The notes under the pieces: model-generated
What the model saw: only the letters and a program-made list of their open reading frames with translations
Database searches by the model: none
Told to the model about the DNA's origin: nothing
From: Candidatus Micrarchaeota archaeon RBG_16_49_10
Lineage (GTDB): Archaea > Aenigmatarchaeota > Aenigmatarchaeia > CG10238-14
Length of the DNA: 10,663 nt
Direction of reading: 5' to 3'
Assembly: GCA_001784635.1 (NCBI GenBank)
Contig: MFRS01000003.1
Location: 221,332-231,994, forward strand
Position numbers and translations under genes: made by a program
Shown here: positions 1-7,473 of the stretch, piece by piece
Layout: each line of letters begins with the position of its first letter
How positions within the stretch are numbered: position 1 is the first letter of the stretch

Positions 1-654
1 GGTCAGGGACCTCACGCTCTCTATCAATGCTGGCAATGCATCCTTGAAGGCCCTATCGAGGCTCGACATCTTGACGTTTATGTCGTTTATCTCCTCCTTG
101 AAGGAATCGAGCTTGTTCAGTATCCTCTCCTCGCTCTCGCTCCTGCTCTTGGTGACGACCGTGAGCTGGTTGTGCAGGTCGCTTATCCTTCTCTCTATCT
201 CCGAGTATCTGGCCTTGAAGTCTATCAGCTTCTCGTCCATCTGTCCCATCTTCTCGTGGACTATCGACTCGACCATCTCCTCGGTGGAGTATTCGGCAGG
301 GTAGTACTCTTGATAAGGTTGCGCCTGCTGGACATCTTGTGCGGGGAAAGGCTCATCGAACAACTGCTGCGGTGGCGCCTCAGCGCCCTGCCTCTGCAGG
401 TCCTGGAGCGTCGGGAATGCCCCCGCCTGGTTGATGGAATTCTCCCCTGTAACCCCCAGCTTCAGCGACTGGGTCAGCGCGCTGTCAATCTCCCTCGCGT
501 TGAAACCCTCCTTCCTCAAAGAATCTATTATCTCGGGTTCAGTGAAGCCCTTGCTGCTCATGTCCTTGGCCTTGTCAACAGGAATGAAACCTTTTCCAGG
601 GCTCATATTTGCCTTTTCAGGATTTTTTTTGCCCCCTCCAAGAAGCTTTATCAC
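1..654 (-). CDS. Coiled-coil protein with N-terminal helical domain, 3' end cut off by the window
   Basis: The function is not recognised. 218 codons are visible and the reading frame is still open at the left edge. The GTG start at 654-652 is chosen because GGTGAAGGTGA (669-659) sits just upstream and an AT-rich TATA-like box lies further up. An ATG at 606 (residue 17) is an alternative. Residues 1-31 are a basic, glycine-rich leader. Residues 32-66, beginning MSSKGFTEPEIIDSLRKEGF, look like a small three-helix UBA- or HTH-like domain. Residues about 79-120 are a Pro/Gln/Ala/Tyr-rich linker. From about residue 125 the sequence is charged and heptad-like (EKLIDFKARYSEIERRISDL), that is, a long coiled coil. 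There is no signal peptide or membrane segment, so it is probably cytoplasmic. It lies behind the 713-1105 gene on the same strand and diverges from the pilus motor genes. A role as a pilus- or archaellum-associated cytoplasmic protein, in the manner of FlaC/D/E, is speculation from context. Confidence 0.75.
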   Translation of the reverse strand, partial: MIKLLGGGKKNPEKANMSPGKGFIPVDKAKDMSSKGFTEPEIIDSLRKEGFNAREIDSALTQSLKLGVTGENSINQAGAFPTLQDLQRQGAEAPPQQLFDEPFPAQDVQQAQPYQEYYPAEYSTEEMVESIVHEKMGQMDEKLIDFKARYSEIERRISDLHNQLTVVTKSRSESEERILNKLDSFKEEINDINVKMSSLDRAFKDALPALIESVRSLT

Positions 655-658
655 AATT

Positions 659-700
659 TCACCTTCACCACTAATTTCCCATTTCTTTAATTTAAATTTA
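659..700 (-). promoter_or_regulatory. TATA-like box and ribosome binding site for the 1-654 gene
   Basis: On the minus strand an AT-rich stretch at 700-690 (TAAATTTAAAT) is followed about 26 bases later by GGTGAAGGTGA at 669-659, then four bases and the GTG start at 654. The spacing fits archaeal TBP-dependent initiation with a short leader of about 15 bases carrying a doubled GGTGA Shine-Dalgarno. This suggests the gene has its own promoter even though another gene lies 58 bases upstream on the same strand. It is inferred from sequence only. Confidence 0.4.
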
Positions 701-712
701 TCCCGCCAGCAG

Positions 713-1105
713 TTAAGGCTTTTTGCGCATGTCGTCGAAAAGCCTGGCGGCCTCGTCCCTAGTCACGAAGTGCGACTTTATCGGGTTGTATATGTCCAAT
801 AGACTTTCAAGTTCCTTCACCTCGGACTTCCTAGCCTTCTTCTCAAGCTCCTTGTTCATCCTGAGTATCTCGGCGTGTATCTCCTTCAGGGACTTGGAGA
901 CCTGATTGACATCTTCGGAAAGCTGGTCAAGCCACTTCTTGACGTTCCCCATCTCCTCTATCATCTTTTCCTCGACAGCGTTGACCCTGGACCTCACCGT
1001 CTCGACGTTGTGCTCGAGCAACCTTATCCTGCCCTTGCTCTCCTGGGCAGTCCTCAGAACTTCGGGGTTTACGGCTTGGGATTGGGGCCTCTTCTCGAAC
1101 ACCAT
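713..1105 (-). CDS. Small coiled-coil protein of unknown function
   Basis: 130 residues, with no recognised family. The ATG at 1105-1103 is preferred because a TATA-like AT-rich box at 1135-1128 is centred about 26 bases upstream, as expected for a leaderless archaeal transcript. In-frame starts further up (ATG near 1144, TTG at 1174) would fall upstream of that box. The N-terminus (MVFEKRPQSQAVNPEVL) is followed by a long heptad-patterned region (RIRLLEHNVETVRSRVNAVE onward) reaching about residue 105. A short C-terminal segment contains YNPIKSHFVTRDEAARLFDD. There is no signal peptide, cysteine or membrane segment, so it is probably cytoplasmic. It forms a coiled-coil pair with the next gene on the same strand and diverges from the secretion ATPase. 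A scaffold or regulatory partner of the pilus motor is possible but unproven. Confidence 0.8.
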   Translation of the reverse strand: MVFEKRPQSQAVNPEVLRTAQESKGRIRLLEHNVETVRSRVNAVEEKMIEEMGNVKKWLDQLSEDVNQVSKSLKEIHAEILRMNKELEKKARKSEVKELESLLDIYNPIKSHFVTRDEAARLFDDMRKKP

Positions 1106-1127
1106 ATGATAATCTTTGTTTTCTTGG

Positions 1128-1160
1128 AAATATAACTTTTCCATCTCCCAACTAATTTTA
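1128..1160. promoter_or_regulatory. Divergent promoter region between coiled-coil operon and pilus operon
   Basis: The 88 bases between the minus start (1105) and the plus start (1194) are AT-rich and hold two TATA-like elements. AAATATAAC at 1128-1136 is read on the minus strand and lies about 26 bases before the ATG at 1105. TAATTTTA at 1153-1160 on the plus strand would place initiation near 1183, giving a leader of about 10 bases before the TTG at 1194. The arrangement implies that the coiled-coil genes and the pilus operon could be co-regulated. No palindromic operator is obvious. Confidence 0.45.
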
Positions 1161-1193
1161 ACTCCAAAGAACAATAATCTTTAAGGCGATAGG

Positions 1194-3440
1194 TTGACTC
1201 TCGAGCACGAGCTGATCGGCGACATACTCAGGATAAACTGCAAGGGGAGTGTTTACGGCTCCAATCTAGAGGATTCCGACGCCCTGATGGCAGTTGTCAT
1301 CGACAAGATCATAGAGGTCAAGAAGGTCGAGAGGATAGTCCTGATAGATTTGATGGAGAACGAGTATGACTTCGACCAGACAAAGCTGCTCACCGAGATA
1401 GCCTCAGTCTATGACAGGCTGGTGTACGAGGACAAGGTCCTTGACCCGCTTAGATTCGGCGGCTCCGCATGCGAGGCCACCCTTTCAAAGGAATACTCCG
1501 AAGTGAAATTCATAGCCACGGAGATGATAAAGAGGGACCCCATAGGCGCCTACGTAAGGATAAGGAGATTGATTCGGTACTGCTCCTCCAGGACGCGGGA
1601 CAGGGTGAAGGAGAAGTGCTACAGGCTCTTTTCGAAAAATGTCCTCGACCCGATAAAGAAGGCCTTGGAGGAGACGAAGCTGATAAAGAGGGTGAAGGAT
1701 GACATCGACGGGTACAGGATTGGGGAGAGGTCCTACTACAGGAAAATATTCATGCCCATGATAAGGCCGGCCTTCATGCTTACAAGGTACATCTCCGCCC
1801 CGCCCAAGGGGTCGCAGCTCATCGAGAGGTACACGGTGCCAGGGAACATAAAGGTGGACATCTTCAAGGTGCCCAACAAGATAAGGTACTTCTACCAGAT
1901 AACCCCGCCGGAATTCAACCTGTCCAACGAGAAGTACGAAATCCTGGATTTGGCGAGGAGCTACCTGTCCGAGCACAAGCCAGGGGAGACCGAGTCCATA
2001 GACCCGGAGAAGGCCAGGGAGATATTCATGAACCTGAGCAGGGACATAATAAGGCAGATATACAGGGACAGGGGGTTATACTTCGATTCCAAGGAGCTCG
2101 AGGAGCTCGCGAACATACTCGCAAGGTACACCGCCGGTTTTGGGATTCTAGAGGTCCTGCTCTCCGACGAGAACCTCCAGGACGTTTACATCAACTCACC
2201 GATAGGGATAGCGCCGATATACGTCGGGCATGGAGACTTCGAGGAGTGCGAGACCAACCTCATACCGACGAGGGAGGATGCGGAGAGCTGGTCGACGAGG
2301 TTCAGGATGCTTTCCGGAAGGCCCTTGGACGAGGCTAATCCTGTCCTGGACACGGAGCTGTTTGTCCCAGGAGGAAGGGCGAGGGTTGCTGCAATAACAA
2401 GGACATTGAGCCCAGAGGGGATAGGCTATGCCCTAAGGAGGCACAGGGACAAGCCTTGGACATACCCTCTGTTTCTGGACATCGGGTACATGAACTCGCT
2501 TTTCGCCGGGCTGATGAACTTCTTCGTGCAGGGCTCCAGGTCATTGCTGATAGCGGGAGGCAGGTCTTCAGGTAAATCCAGCCTTCTGGGCGCCACCATG
2601 CTAGAGATACTGAGGAAGCACAGGATAGTCTCAGTAGAGGATACTTTGGAACTCCCGGTGACCCAGCTTAGGAACTTGGGTTACAACATCGAGAGGATGA
2701 AGTCCAGGTCAGTCATAACAAGGATAGAGTCCGAGCTGCCTGCCGAGGAGGCCTTGAGGACAGCCTTGCGTCTGGGAGACTCATCACTTATAATCGGCGA
2801 GGTCAGGTCCACCGAGGCCAAGGCCCTCTGGGAGGCGATGAGGATTGGCGCGCTTGCCCACGTCGTCGCCGGAACCATCCACGGAGAGTCGGCATACGGC
2901 GTCTTCGACAGGGTAGTGAACGATTTGGAAGTCCCCAAGACAAGCTTCAAAGCGACCGACATAATAGTGGTCACCGGCATGATAAAGTCGGCCGACGGCC
3001 TCCACAGGATGAGGAGGGTCTTGGAGGTCACCGAGATAAGGAAGCACTGGAAGGACGACCCGATGGACGAGAAAGGCTTTGTGAACTTGATGGAGTACTC
3101 GGCGAAGGAGGATTCTCTAAAGCCGACAGACACATTACTTAATGGGGAATCATATATCGTTAATGAGATAGCGAAGAGGGTCAGGGAGTGGCACGGGGAC
3201 TGGGAGGGCGTGTGGAGGAACATAGAGCTCAGGGGGAAGATAAAGCAGGCCATGGTGGACTATGCCAGGAAGATAAAGAACAAGGAGGTTCTGGAGGCTG
3301 ATTGGACGGTGGCGAGCAACGACGCCTTCCACATAATATCCGACCAGGTCAGGAAGGAGAGCGGCAGCCTGGACCCGGACGAGATCTTCAAGAGATGGGA
3401 CGCATGGTTCAGGGATAAGATGCGGACGGACGTGGTTTGA
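1194..3440 (+). CDS. Type II/IV secretion system ATPase (FlaI/TadA/GspE-like), pilus assembly motor
   Basis: This 748-residue ATPase belongs to the GspE/PilT/VirB11 superfamily, which forms cytoplasmic hexameric rings that drive type IV pilus or archaellum assembly. Visible motifs are Walker A GGRSSGKS (residues 455-462), the acidic (Asp-box-like) VEDTLELP segment shortly after it, Walker B LIIGEVRS (about 532-539), and the His box AGTIHGES after that. The first 300 or so residues are the N-terminal domain typical of archaeal members, including an ILRINCKGSVYG segment near the start and a YDFDQTKLL segment. The length exceeds FlaI (about 500-550 residues) because of this N-terminal part and a C-terminal extension of roughly 130 residues. 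The start is TTG at 1194: an in-frame TAA at 1182 blocks anything earlier, and the next start codons would remove conserved N-terminal sequence. The platform gene follows after one base. Family assignment is firm; the exact filament type is inferred from the neighbouring pilins. Confidence 0.95.
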   Translation: MTLEHELIGDILRINCKGSVYGSNLEDSDALMAVVIDKIIEVKKVERIVLIDLMENEYDFDQTKLLTEIASVYDRLVYEDKVLDPLRFGGSACEATLSKEYSEVKFIATEMIKRDPIGAYVRIRRLIRYCSSRTRDRVKEKCYRLFSKNVLDPIKKALEETKLIKRVKDDIDGYRIGERSYYRKIFMPMIRPAFMLTRYISAPPKGSQLIERYTVPGNIKVDIFKVPNKIRYFYQITPPEFNLSNEKYEILDLARSYLSEHKPGETESIDPEKAREIFMNLSRDIIRQIYRDRGLYFDSKELEELANILARYTAGFGILEVLLSDENLQDVYINSPIGIAPIYVGHGDFEECETNLIPTREDAESWSTRFRMLSGRPLDEANPVLDTELFVPGGRARVAAITRTLSPEGIGYALRRHRDKPWTYPLFLDIGYMNSLFAGLMNFFVQGSRSLLIAGGRSSGKSSLLGATMLEILRKHRIVSVEDTLELPVTQLRNLGYNIERMKSRSVITRIESELPAEEALRTALRLGDSSLIIGEVRSTEAKALWEAMRIGALAHVVAGTIHGESAYGVFDRVVNDLEVPKTSFKATDIIVVTGMIKSADGLHRMRRVLEVTEIRKHWKDDPMDEKGFVNLMEYSAKEDSLKPTDTLLNGESYIVNEIAKRVREWHGDWEGVWRNIELRGKIKQAMVDYARKIKNKEVLEADWTVASNDAFHIISDQVRKESGSLDPDEIFKRWDAWFRDKMRTDVV

Positions 3441-3441
3441 C

Positions 3442-5376
3442 ATGGAAGTTTCAAGGGAATATTCCAACTTCTTGGACTCGGAGAAGAGGATGAGGAAGCT
3501 GTCGGCATACGAGAGGATATGCAGGTTTTCGGAATCCCTGCTGCCGATTTCCCCGGGCAAGGACACGCAAAGGAAGTTCCAGGAGGCCATAGATTTCGCC
3601 CACCTTAAAATCACCCCTAAAGGCTCCTTTTCGTTTTCTGTGATTACCACGCTCCTGCTTTTTGTATGCTTGCTAATAACCAAGGTTCTTGGGACGCTTT
3701 CCTTCTCTCTCATGTTCCTTGGCTTGATTCTGCTTATACCAGTCTTCTACTTCCTCTACAATTACCCCATGCGCCTCCTGCTATCCTACAAGATAAAGGC
3801 CAGCACCGAGATGGTCCTCTGCACGATCTACATGTCCGTCTCTATGAAGGTTAGGCCGAATTTGGAGAACGCCGTCAAGTTCACCGCCGCCAACCTCTCG
3901 GGACCCCTCGCAATAGACTTGAACGAGCTCATATGGGCCACATACTCCGGGAAGTACAGCTCGATAGACAGGGCCTTGGACGACTTCATCGAGAAGTGGA
4001 AGACCGAGAACAGCGAGTTCACAGAGTCGATGAACCTGATTAAGTCCGCGTTCTTCAAGGCCTTCGGTGAGAGGGAGAAGGTCCTTGACGAGGCCGTTTC
4101 AGTCGTCCTGGAGGGGACAAAGGACAGGATGAAGAGGTACAGCCAGGATCTTCAACCAGTGCTGAACATGCTGAATGCACTGGGCATCCTGTTACCGCTG
4201 ATAGGTATGATACTCTTCCCGATGATGAGCTTCTTCATGCCCGAGGCGGTCAAGCCCTTGGCCTTAATTTTAGGCTACAACATCTTCCTCCCCATATTCA
4301 TAGTGTTCCTGATGAGCTCCTTCCTCAAGAAACGGCCAGCGAGCTTCCACCAGCCTGAGATAATTGAACCCAAGAAACTCCTGAGTTTTGAGCATTTGGC
4401 AGCCCTTCTTTTCACAGTCCTGCTAGGTTCTTTCGGGCTTTACAAAGTCCTGACAGGCACGGAGAAATTCAGTTTCCCGCTTTTGATGTACTCAACCCTA
4501 GTAACTGTAGCTATTTCAGGGGGGATTATAATTTACTGCTTCCTTTCAACCTTGAAATCCCTGAAGCTTAGGAATGAGATTGTCCAAATGGAGAGCGAGC
4601 TTGGGGTGGTTTTGTTCCAGCTTGGTTATCATGTCAGGGGAGGGTCATCGATAGAGAGCTCTCTAGAAAAGATTACCCCGAGGATAAAGGAGCTGAAGGT
4701 CCACAGCCTGTTCGTCTCGACGCTGAACAACATAAATTCCTTCGGCCTTACTTTTGGTGACGCGCTTTTCAACAGGCAGAACGGCGTGATTTACAGGTAC
4801 CCCTCAAGGCTGATAAGGGCGGTCATGAACGCGGTCGTGGAAATATCGAAGTCCGGCTCCGTGTTCCTTTCCAGCTCTCTGGTCTCAATCTCCAACTTCC
4901 TGAAGAACATGAACACAGTCGAGGAATACCTCAGGGAGATTCTGGCCGAAGTAACTTCCGCGATGAAGGTCCAGGCATTGATGTTGGCGCCTTTGGCCAC
5001 AGGCATTGTCGTCGCCCTTTCCGCATTGATGATGAGCCTTCTCGTGAACCTGTCGGAGTGGATCGCGAGCTTCAAGGACACCCTCGGCGGCTATGGGCCA
5101 ATAGGGGCTGCTGGATCCGGAGTTTTCGAGAGCCTGATACAGATAAACCAGATAACGCCAGTCCACTACTTCCAGATAATAGTCGGCGTCTACATGATTG
5201 AAGTCGTCTCGATACTCTCGTACTTCCTGAGCGTCATAGAGACCGGGGACGACAAGATAATGAGGAGATACACCTTGGGCAAGATGCTGTTGATTGCTAC
5301 TTTCATCTACGTCGCAACGATGATACTGCTCTACTCCATGATGTCTTCCCTTATCCCGAAGTTCGGTGGTTTCTGA
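3442..5376 (+). CDS. Type II secretion F-family membrane platform protein (FlaJ/TadC-like, two domains)
   Basis: This 644-residue polytopic membrane protein is the expected partner of the upstream ATPase. It would anchor the motor and couple its movements to pilin extraction. About nine hydrophobic segments are visible: two near residues 57-105, two near 235-290, two near 310-372, two near 510-590 and a last one near 615-640. Two soluble helical T2SSF-like domains alternate with them. The first runs from about residue 117 (KIKASTEMVLCTIYMSVSMK) to 235, and the second from about 374 (LKLRNEIVQMESELGVVLFQ) to 505, the latter with the typical glycine-bearing YHVRGGSSIESSLEK turn. This duplicated layout is usual for archaeal FlaJ-like proteins. 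The ATG lies one base after the ATPase stop, so the two are surely cotranscribed. The stop overlaps the next start by one base. Confidence 0.93.
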   Translation: MEVSREYSNFLDSEKRMRKLSAYERICRFSESLLPISPGKDTQRKFQEAIDFAHLKITPKGSFSFSVITTLLLFVCLLITKVLGTLSFSLMFLGLILLIPVFYFLYNYPMRLLLSYKIKASTEMVLCTIYMSVSMKVRPNLENAVKFTAANLSGPLAIDLNELIWATYSGKYSSIDRALDDFIEKWKTENSEFTESMNLIKSAFFKAFGEREKVLDEAVSVVLEGTKDRMKRYSQDLQPVLNMLNALGILLPLIGMILFPMMSFFMPEAVKPLALILGYNIFLPIFIVFLMSSFLKKRPASFHQPEIIEPKKLLSFEHLAALLFTVLLGSFGLYKVLTGTEKFSFPLLMYSTLVTVAISGGIIIYCFLSTLKSLKLRNEIVQMESELGVVLFQLGYHVRGGSSIESSLEKITPRIKELKVHSLFVSTLNNINSFGLTFGDALFNRQNGVIYRYPSRLIRAVMNAVVEISKSGSVFLSSSLVSISNFLKNMNTVEEYLREILAEVTSAMKVQALMLAPLATGIVVALSALMMSLLVNLSEWIASFKDTLGGYGPIGAAGSGVFESLIQINQITPVHYFQIIVGVYMIEVVSILSYFLSVIETGDDKIMRRYTLGKMLLIATFIYVATMILLYSMMSSLIPKFGGF

Positions 5377-5519
5377 TGAGGTCAAAGGGCGAGGTCGACA
5401 GGTATGTCTTGTGGCTGATGGTATGCCTAATCCTGCTGATAGTGCTGATAGCTTTATTTTACTCCGCTGGGATAAGATTAATCAGGGACATAATACTCAA
5501 GCCTTTCGGTGGGGGTTGA
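5376..5519 (+). CDS. 47-residue pilin-like membrane peptide
   Basis: This very small gene could easily be missed. The ATG at 5376-5378 shares its A with the TGA of the platform gene, and its own TGA (5517-5519) directly abuts the next ATG at 5520, so the chain is translationally coupled. The product starts MRSKGEVDRYVLWLMVCLIL and has one hydrophobic helix at about residues 11-30, followed by a short basic tail ending in GGG. The S-K-G before the helix matches the cleavage site of archaeal class III signal peptides, although charged residues D8 and R9 just before the helix are less usual. It may be a minor pilin or a small accessory membrane peptide of the motor. Position and overlap support it as a real gene; its function is unknown. 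Confidence 0.72.
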   Translation: MRSKGEVDRYVLWLMVCLILLIVLIALFYSAGIRLIRDIILKPFGGG

Positions 5520-5732
5520 ATGGGAAAAGGGATGACCGGCAACGTTGTGACTATCATAATAAGCATAGTCATCGCGATAATAGTGTTAATCCTTTTGTGG
5601 ATAATATTCGACGACCTCATAAGAGTTCTGTCCAGCGGGGTAGCCGACATCATGCAGAGCATAAAGTGCTCGTTCTGCGACAAGATAGGGCTGTTCCAGA
5701 AGCTTTCAGCCATGTGTAAGGTGTGTTCATGA
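5520..5732 (+). CDS. Small pilin-like protein with paired CxxC motifs
   Basis: 70 residues. The start MGKGMTGNVVTIII fits a class III prepilin signal with cleavage after K-G (residues 3-4). One hydrophobic helix spans about residues 9-30. The short C-terminal part carries two CxxC motifs, CSFC at 50-53 and CKVC at 66-69, separated by 12 residues. This could be two disulfides if exported or a four-cysteine metal site if not; the predicted topology favours an exported C-terminus. The start directly abuts the previous stop, and the stop overlaps the next start as ATGA, so it belongs to the motor operon. It is probably a minor or basal pilin; no named family is recognised. Confidence 0.82.
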   Translation: MGKGMTGNVVTIIISIVIAIIVLILLWIIFDDLIRVLSSGVADIMQSIKCSFCDKIGLFQKLSAMCKVCS

Positions 5733-7423
5733 GCAAGGGGGAGAAGGCAACAGACACGACTTTCAACATAATACTGGGGATAATCATACTGGTGGTGGTT
5801 TCAGTCCTCGCCTTCACCAGCCTATCCAAGGGGAACATAAGGAATATTCTTTGCCCAATACTGCCTTTCACCTGTGAAACGAAACCCAATGCGCATGCAT
5901 CCGGTTTAACAAATGCGATAAAATGTGCGAATTACAGATGCTTTGATGATTTTGGGTGTAATGTGCCTGATTCTATATTAGAAGATTTAAGTTGGCAATT
6001 GGACGGAAAAACCGTTACTTGTAAGGACTTTTGTAGTTCTGCATGGATGAGTGATATAATAGAAAACCCAGGGGCTATATGTAATCACGATGCTTCACAG
6101 TACCCTGTAGAGATAACCATAGGTTCTGAGGGAGCTACAGTCACACAATCTGATTTTGCGGATTATTTTGATTGTTTTGTGGATGAACAGACTGTTTTCG
6201 AGAAGTCAGTTTCTACTGAATCCTTAATTTTATTGAATATGTCTTATGTTTCCACAGTTTCTGAAAGGGCTAAAGAGTGTAAAGAATTTGATAAAATCAA
6301 AAATTCACCTACCGTTTTCAATATAGAGTCCAACAAAAAACTTTATATTAGGGCAGAGATTGTCGATAAGGGAGGGCTTGGAATTACCTTAAGAATTTAC
6401 AATTATACTGTTTTGGACAAAGAGCCTTTATACGCCAAATTGACTCCCGGCGTACCCTTAGAAATTCCATTTAAATATATTGAAAAAGAAGATGAACCAA
6501 ACCCAAAACAAAGAATTGTCGTAATAAAGGACGGCCAAAAAATAAGTGATATATGGGTGAGAATTTCAAAAAATCCAGAGCCTTCTGGAGGAAATTATTT
6601 GCCATTTCTAACATTCGACTGCAACAGGAATTATAATGACCGTGAAGATAAAGCCGTTTGTGTAAGTGGCAATATTTTTTGCGACAGTTATCTGGCTAGG
6701 CTCTCAAAAATAGAGGATGAGGGTGGCGGAAACTATAAAATTTCAGTTACTCTAACCTTTATAGACCCTGAATGCAACTCAAGAGGCACAAACATATGTT
6801 CACCTGCGTGTAATCCCTGCAACAAAGAATTCTATGGGGGAACGTCATTCACAAGAATGTGTTGCTATTTGGAAAATCAGGCTTGCTCTCCAGCCACTGG
6901 CCTTTGTGAGGGTTTGAAAGAGGAAGATATAAAACCAGAGTGTGAAACATCAAATAAGGAATACTGTCCAAACAACTGTGAAGTTTGTAAAAGAGGGACA
7001 GAAGCTATTATGTGTTGCAATAAAGGGCAGTGTGACGCTAGCACCGGTCTCTGCACTAGTGTGAAAACCATAAACGAAGATTTAACATTCAGTACGAATT
7101 TAGATACTCCGCATACAATTTACATCACAAAAAATGGAGGAAAAATAATAGAAAGGGTTTGCATGCATCAAATTAAACTCGACCCCTCATCTCAAGAAAT
7201 ACTTGAATTCAATATTTTCCATAATTGTGTTGAAACCTGGACTGCATACTCAACCCTAGGTGATGAGTACGAGGTGAATAAAAACCTAAAATTAATATAT
7301 AATGGCTACGAGGAGCTCCAAGGTTCATATTTAAAAAACGTTCATCTAACAGCATCTTATTGGTCTGCCAAATGTGATGAGGGATGCCAAATAACAATTG
7401 AAGAAACACCAGGCATCTGCTGA
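5729..7423 (+). CDS. Large cysteine-rich pilin-anchored surface protein (candidate adhesin or tip pilin)
   Basis: 564 residues from the ATG at 5729, which overlaps the previous TGA as ATGA and has AAGGTG six bases upstream. An in-frame GTG at 5723 would add two residues. The N-terminus MSKGEKATDTTFNIILGIII has the S-K-G prepilin site, and one helix follows (about residues 13-32). The remaining 530 or so residues form an exported domain with 34 cysteines, all outside the helix. Two tandem eight-cysteine modules lie at residues 349-393 and 405-442 with the pattern C-x7-C-x3-C-x2-C-x(8-13)-CC-x(4-6)-C-x6-C. The regions between are rich in beta-strand-like sequence. No known adhesin family is recognised. 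DNA after about 5880 is much more AT-rich than the flanks (6241-6300: 19 of 60 G+C; 2281-2340: 36 of 60), while the first 50 codons resemble the neighbours. An adhesin or tip role is inferred from size and context. Confidence 0.88.
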   Translation: MSKGEKATDTTFNIILGIIILVVVSVLAFTSLSKGNIRNILCPILPFTCETKPNAHASGLTNAIKCANYRCFDDFGCNVPDSILEDLSWQLDGKTVTCKDFCSSAWMSDIIENPGAICNHDASQYPVEITIGSEGATVTQSDFADYFDCFVDEQTVFEKSVSTESLILLNMSYVSTVSERAKECKEFDKIKNSPTVFNIESNKKLYIRAEIVDKGGLGITLRIYNYTVLDKEPLYAKLTPGVPLEIPFKYIEKEDEPNPKQRIVVIKDGQKISDIWVRISKNPEPSGGNYLPFLTFDCNRNYNDREDKAVCVSGNIFCDSYLARLSKIEDEGGGNYKISVTLTFIDPECNSRGTNICSPACNPCNKEFYGGTSFTRMCCYLENQACSPATGLCEGLKEEDIKPECETSNKEYCPNNCEVCKRGTEAIMCCNKGQCDASTGLCTSVKTINEDLTFSTNLDTPHTIYITKNGGKIIERVCMHQIKLDPSSQEILEFNIFHNCVETWTAYSTLGDEYEVNKNLKLIYNGYEELQGSYLKNVHLTASYWSAKCDEGCQITIEETPGIC

Positions 7424-7473
7424 GCCTAGGAAAAACTTAATAAGAGCAAAAACAAACAAATAGTAGTGAAACG
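7424..7473 (+). promoter_or_regulatory. AT-rich intergenic spacer with possible internal promoter
   Basis: This is the only gap of note inside the pilin run (50 bases). It contains a TATA-like stretch AAACTTAATAAG (7434-7445), placed about 35 bases before the ATG at 7474, and a weak GTGA ribosome-binding element (7467-7470). It could separate the motor and adhesin operon from the downstream pilin genes so that they are expressed at different levels. There is no clear terminator; a short T-rich run is absent on the plus strand. Confidence 0.3.

Noticed and set aside
622..629. Run of eight T as a terminator
   Set aside because: It lies inside the minus-strand coding sequence (two Lys codons) and no plus-strand gene precedes it.
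172..690. Long plus-strand open frame opposite the left-edge gene
   Set aside because: The minus strand in the same interval encodes a coherent coiled-coil protein with promoter and ribosome binding site. The plus frame gives a composition-driven, Leu/Arg-rich product with no motifs.
1485..1976. Minus-strand open frame opposite the ATPase
   Set aside because: It is an antisense shadow of a gene with unmistakable Walker motifs; its product is Pro/His/Val-rich with no domain.
5366..5719. Plus-strand open frame of 117 codons across two small genes
   Set aside because: It is out of frame with two overlapping, well-formed pilin-like genes and yields a hydrophilic, His/Arg/Asn-rich product of low plausibility.
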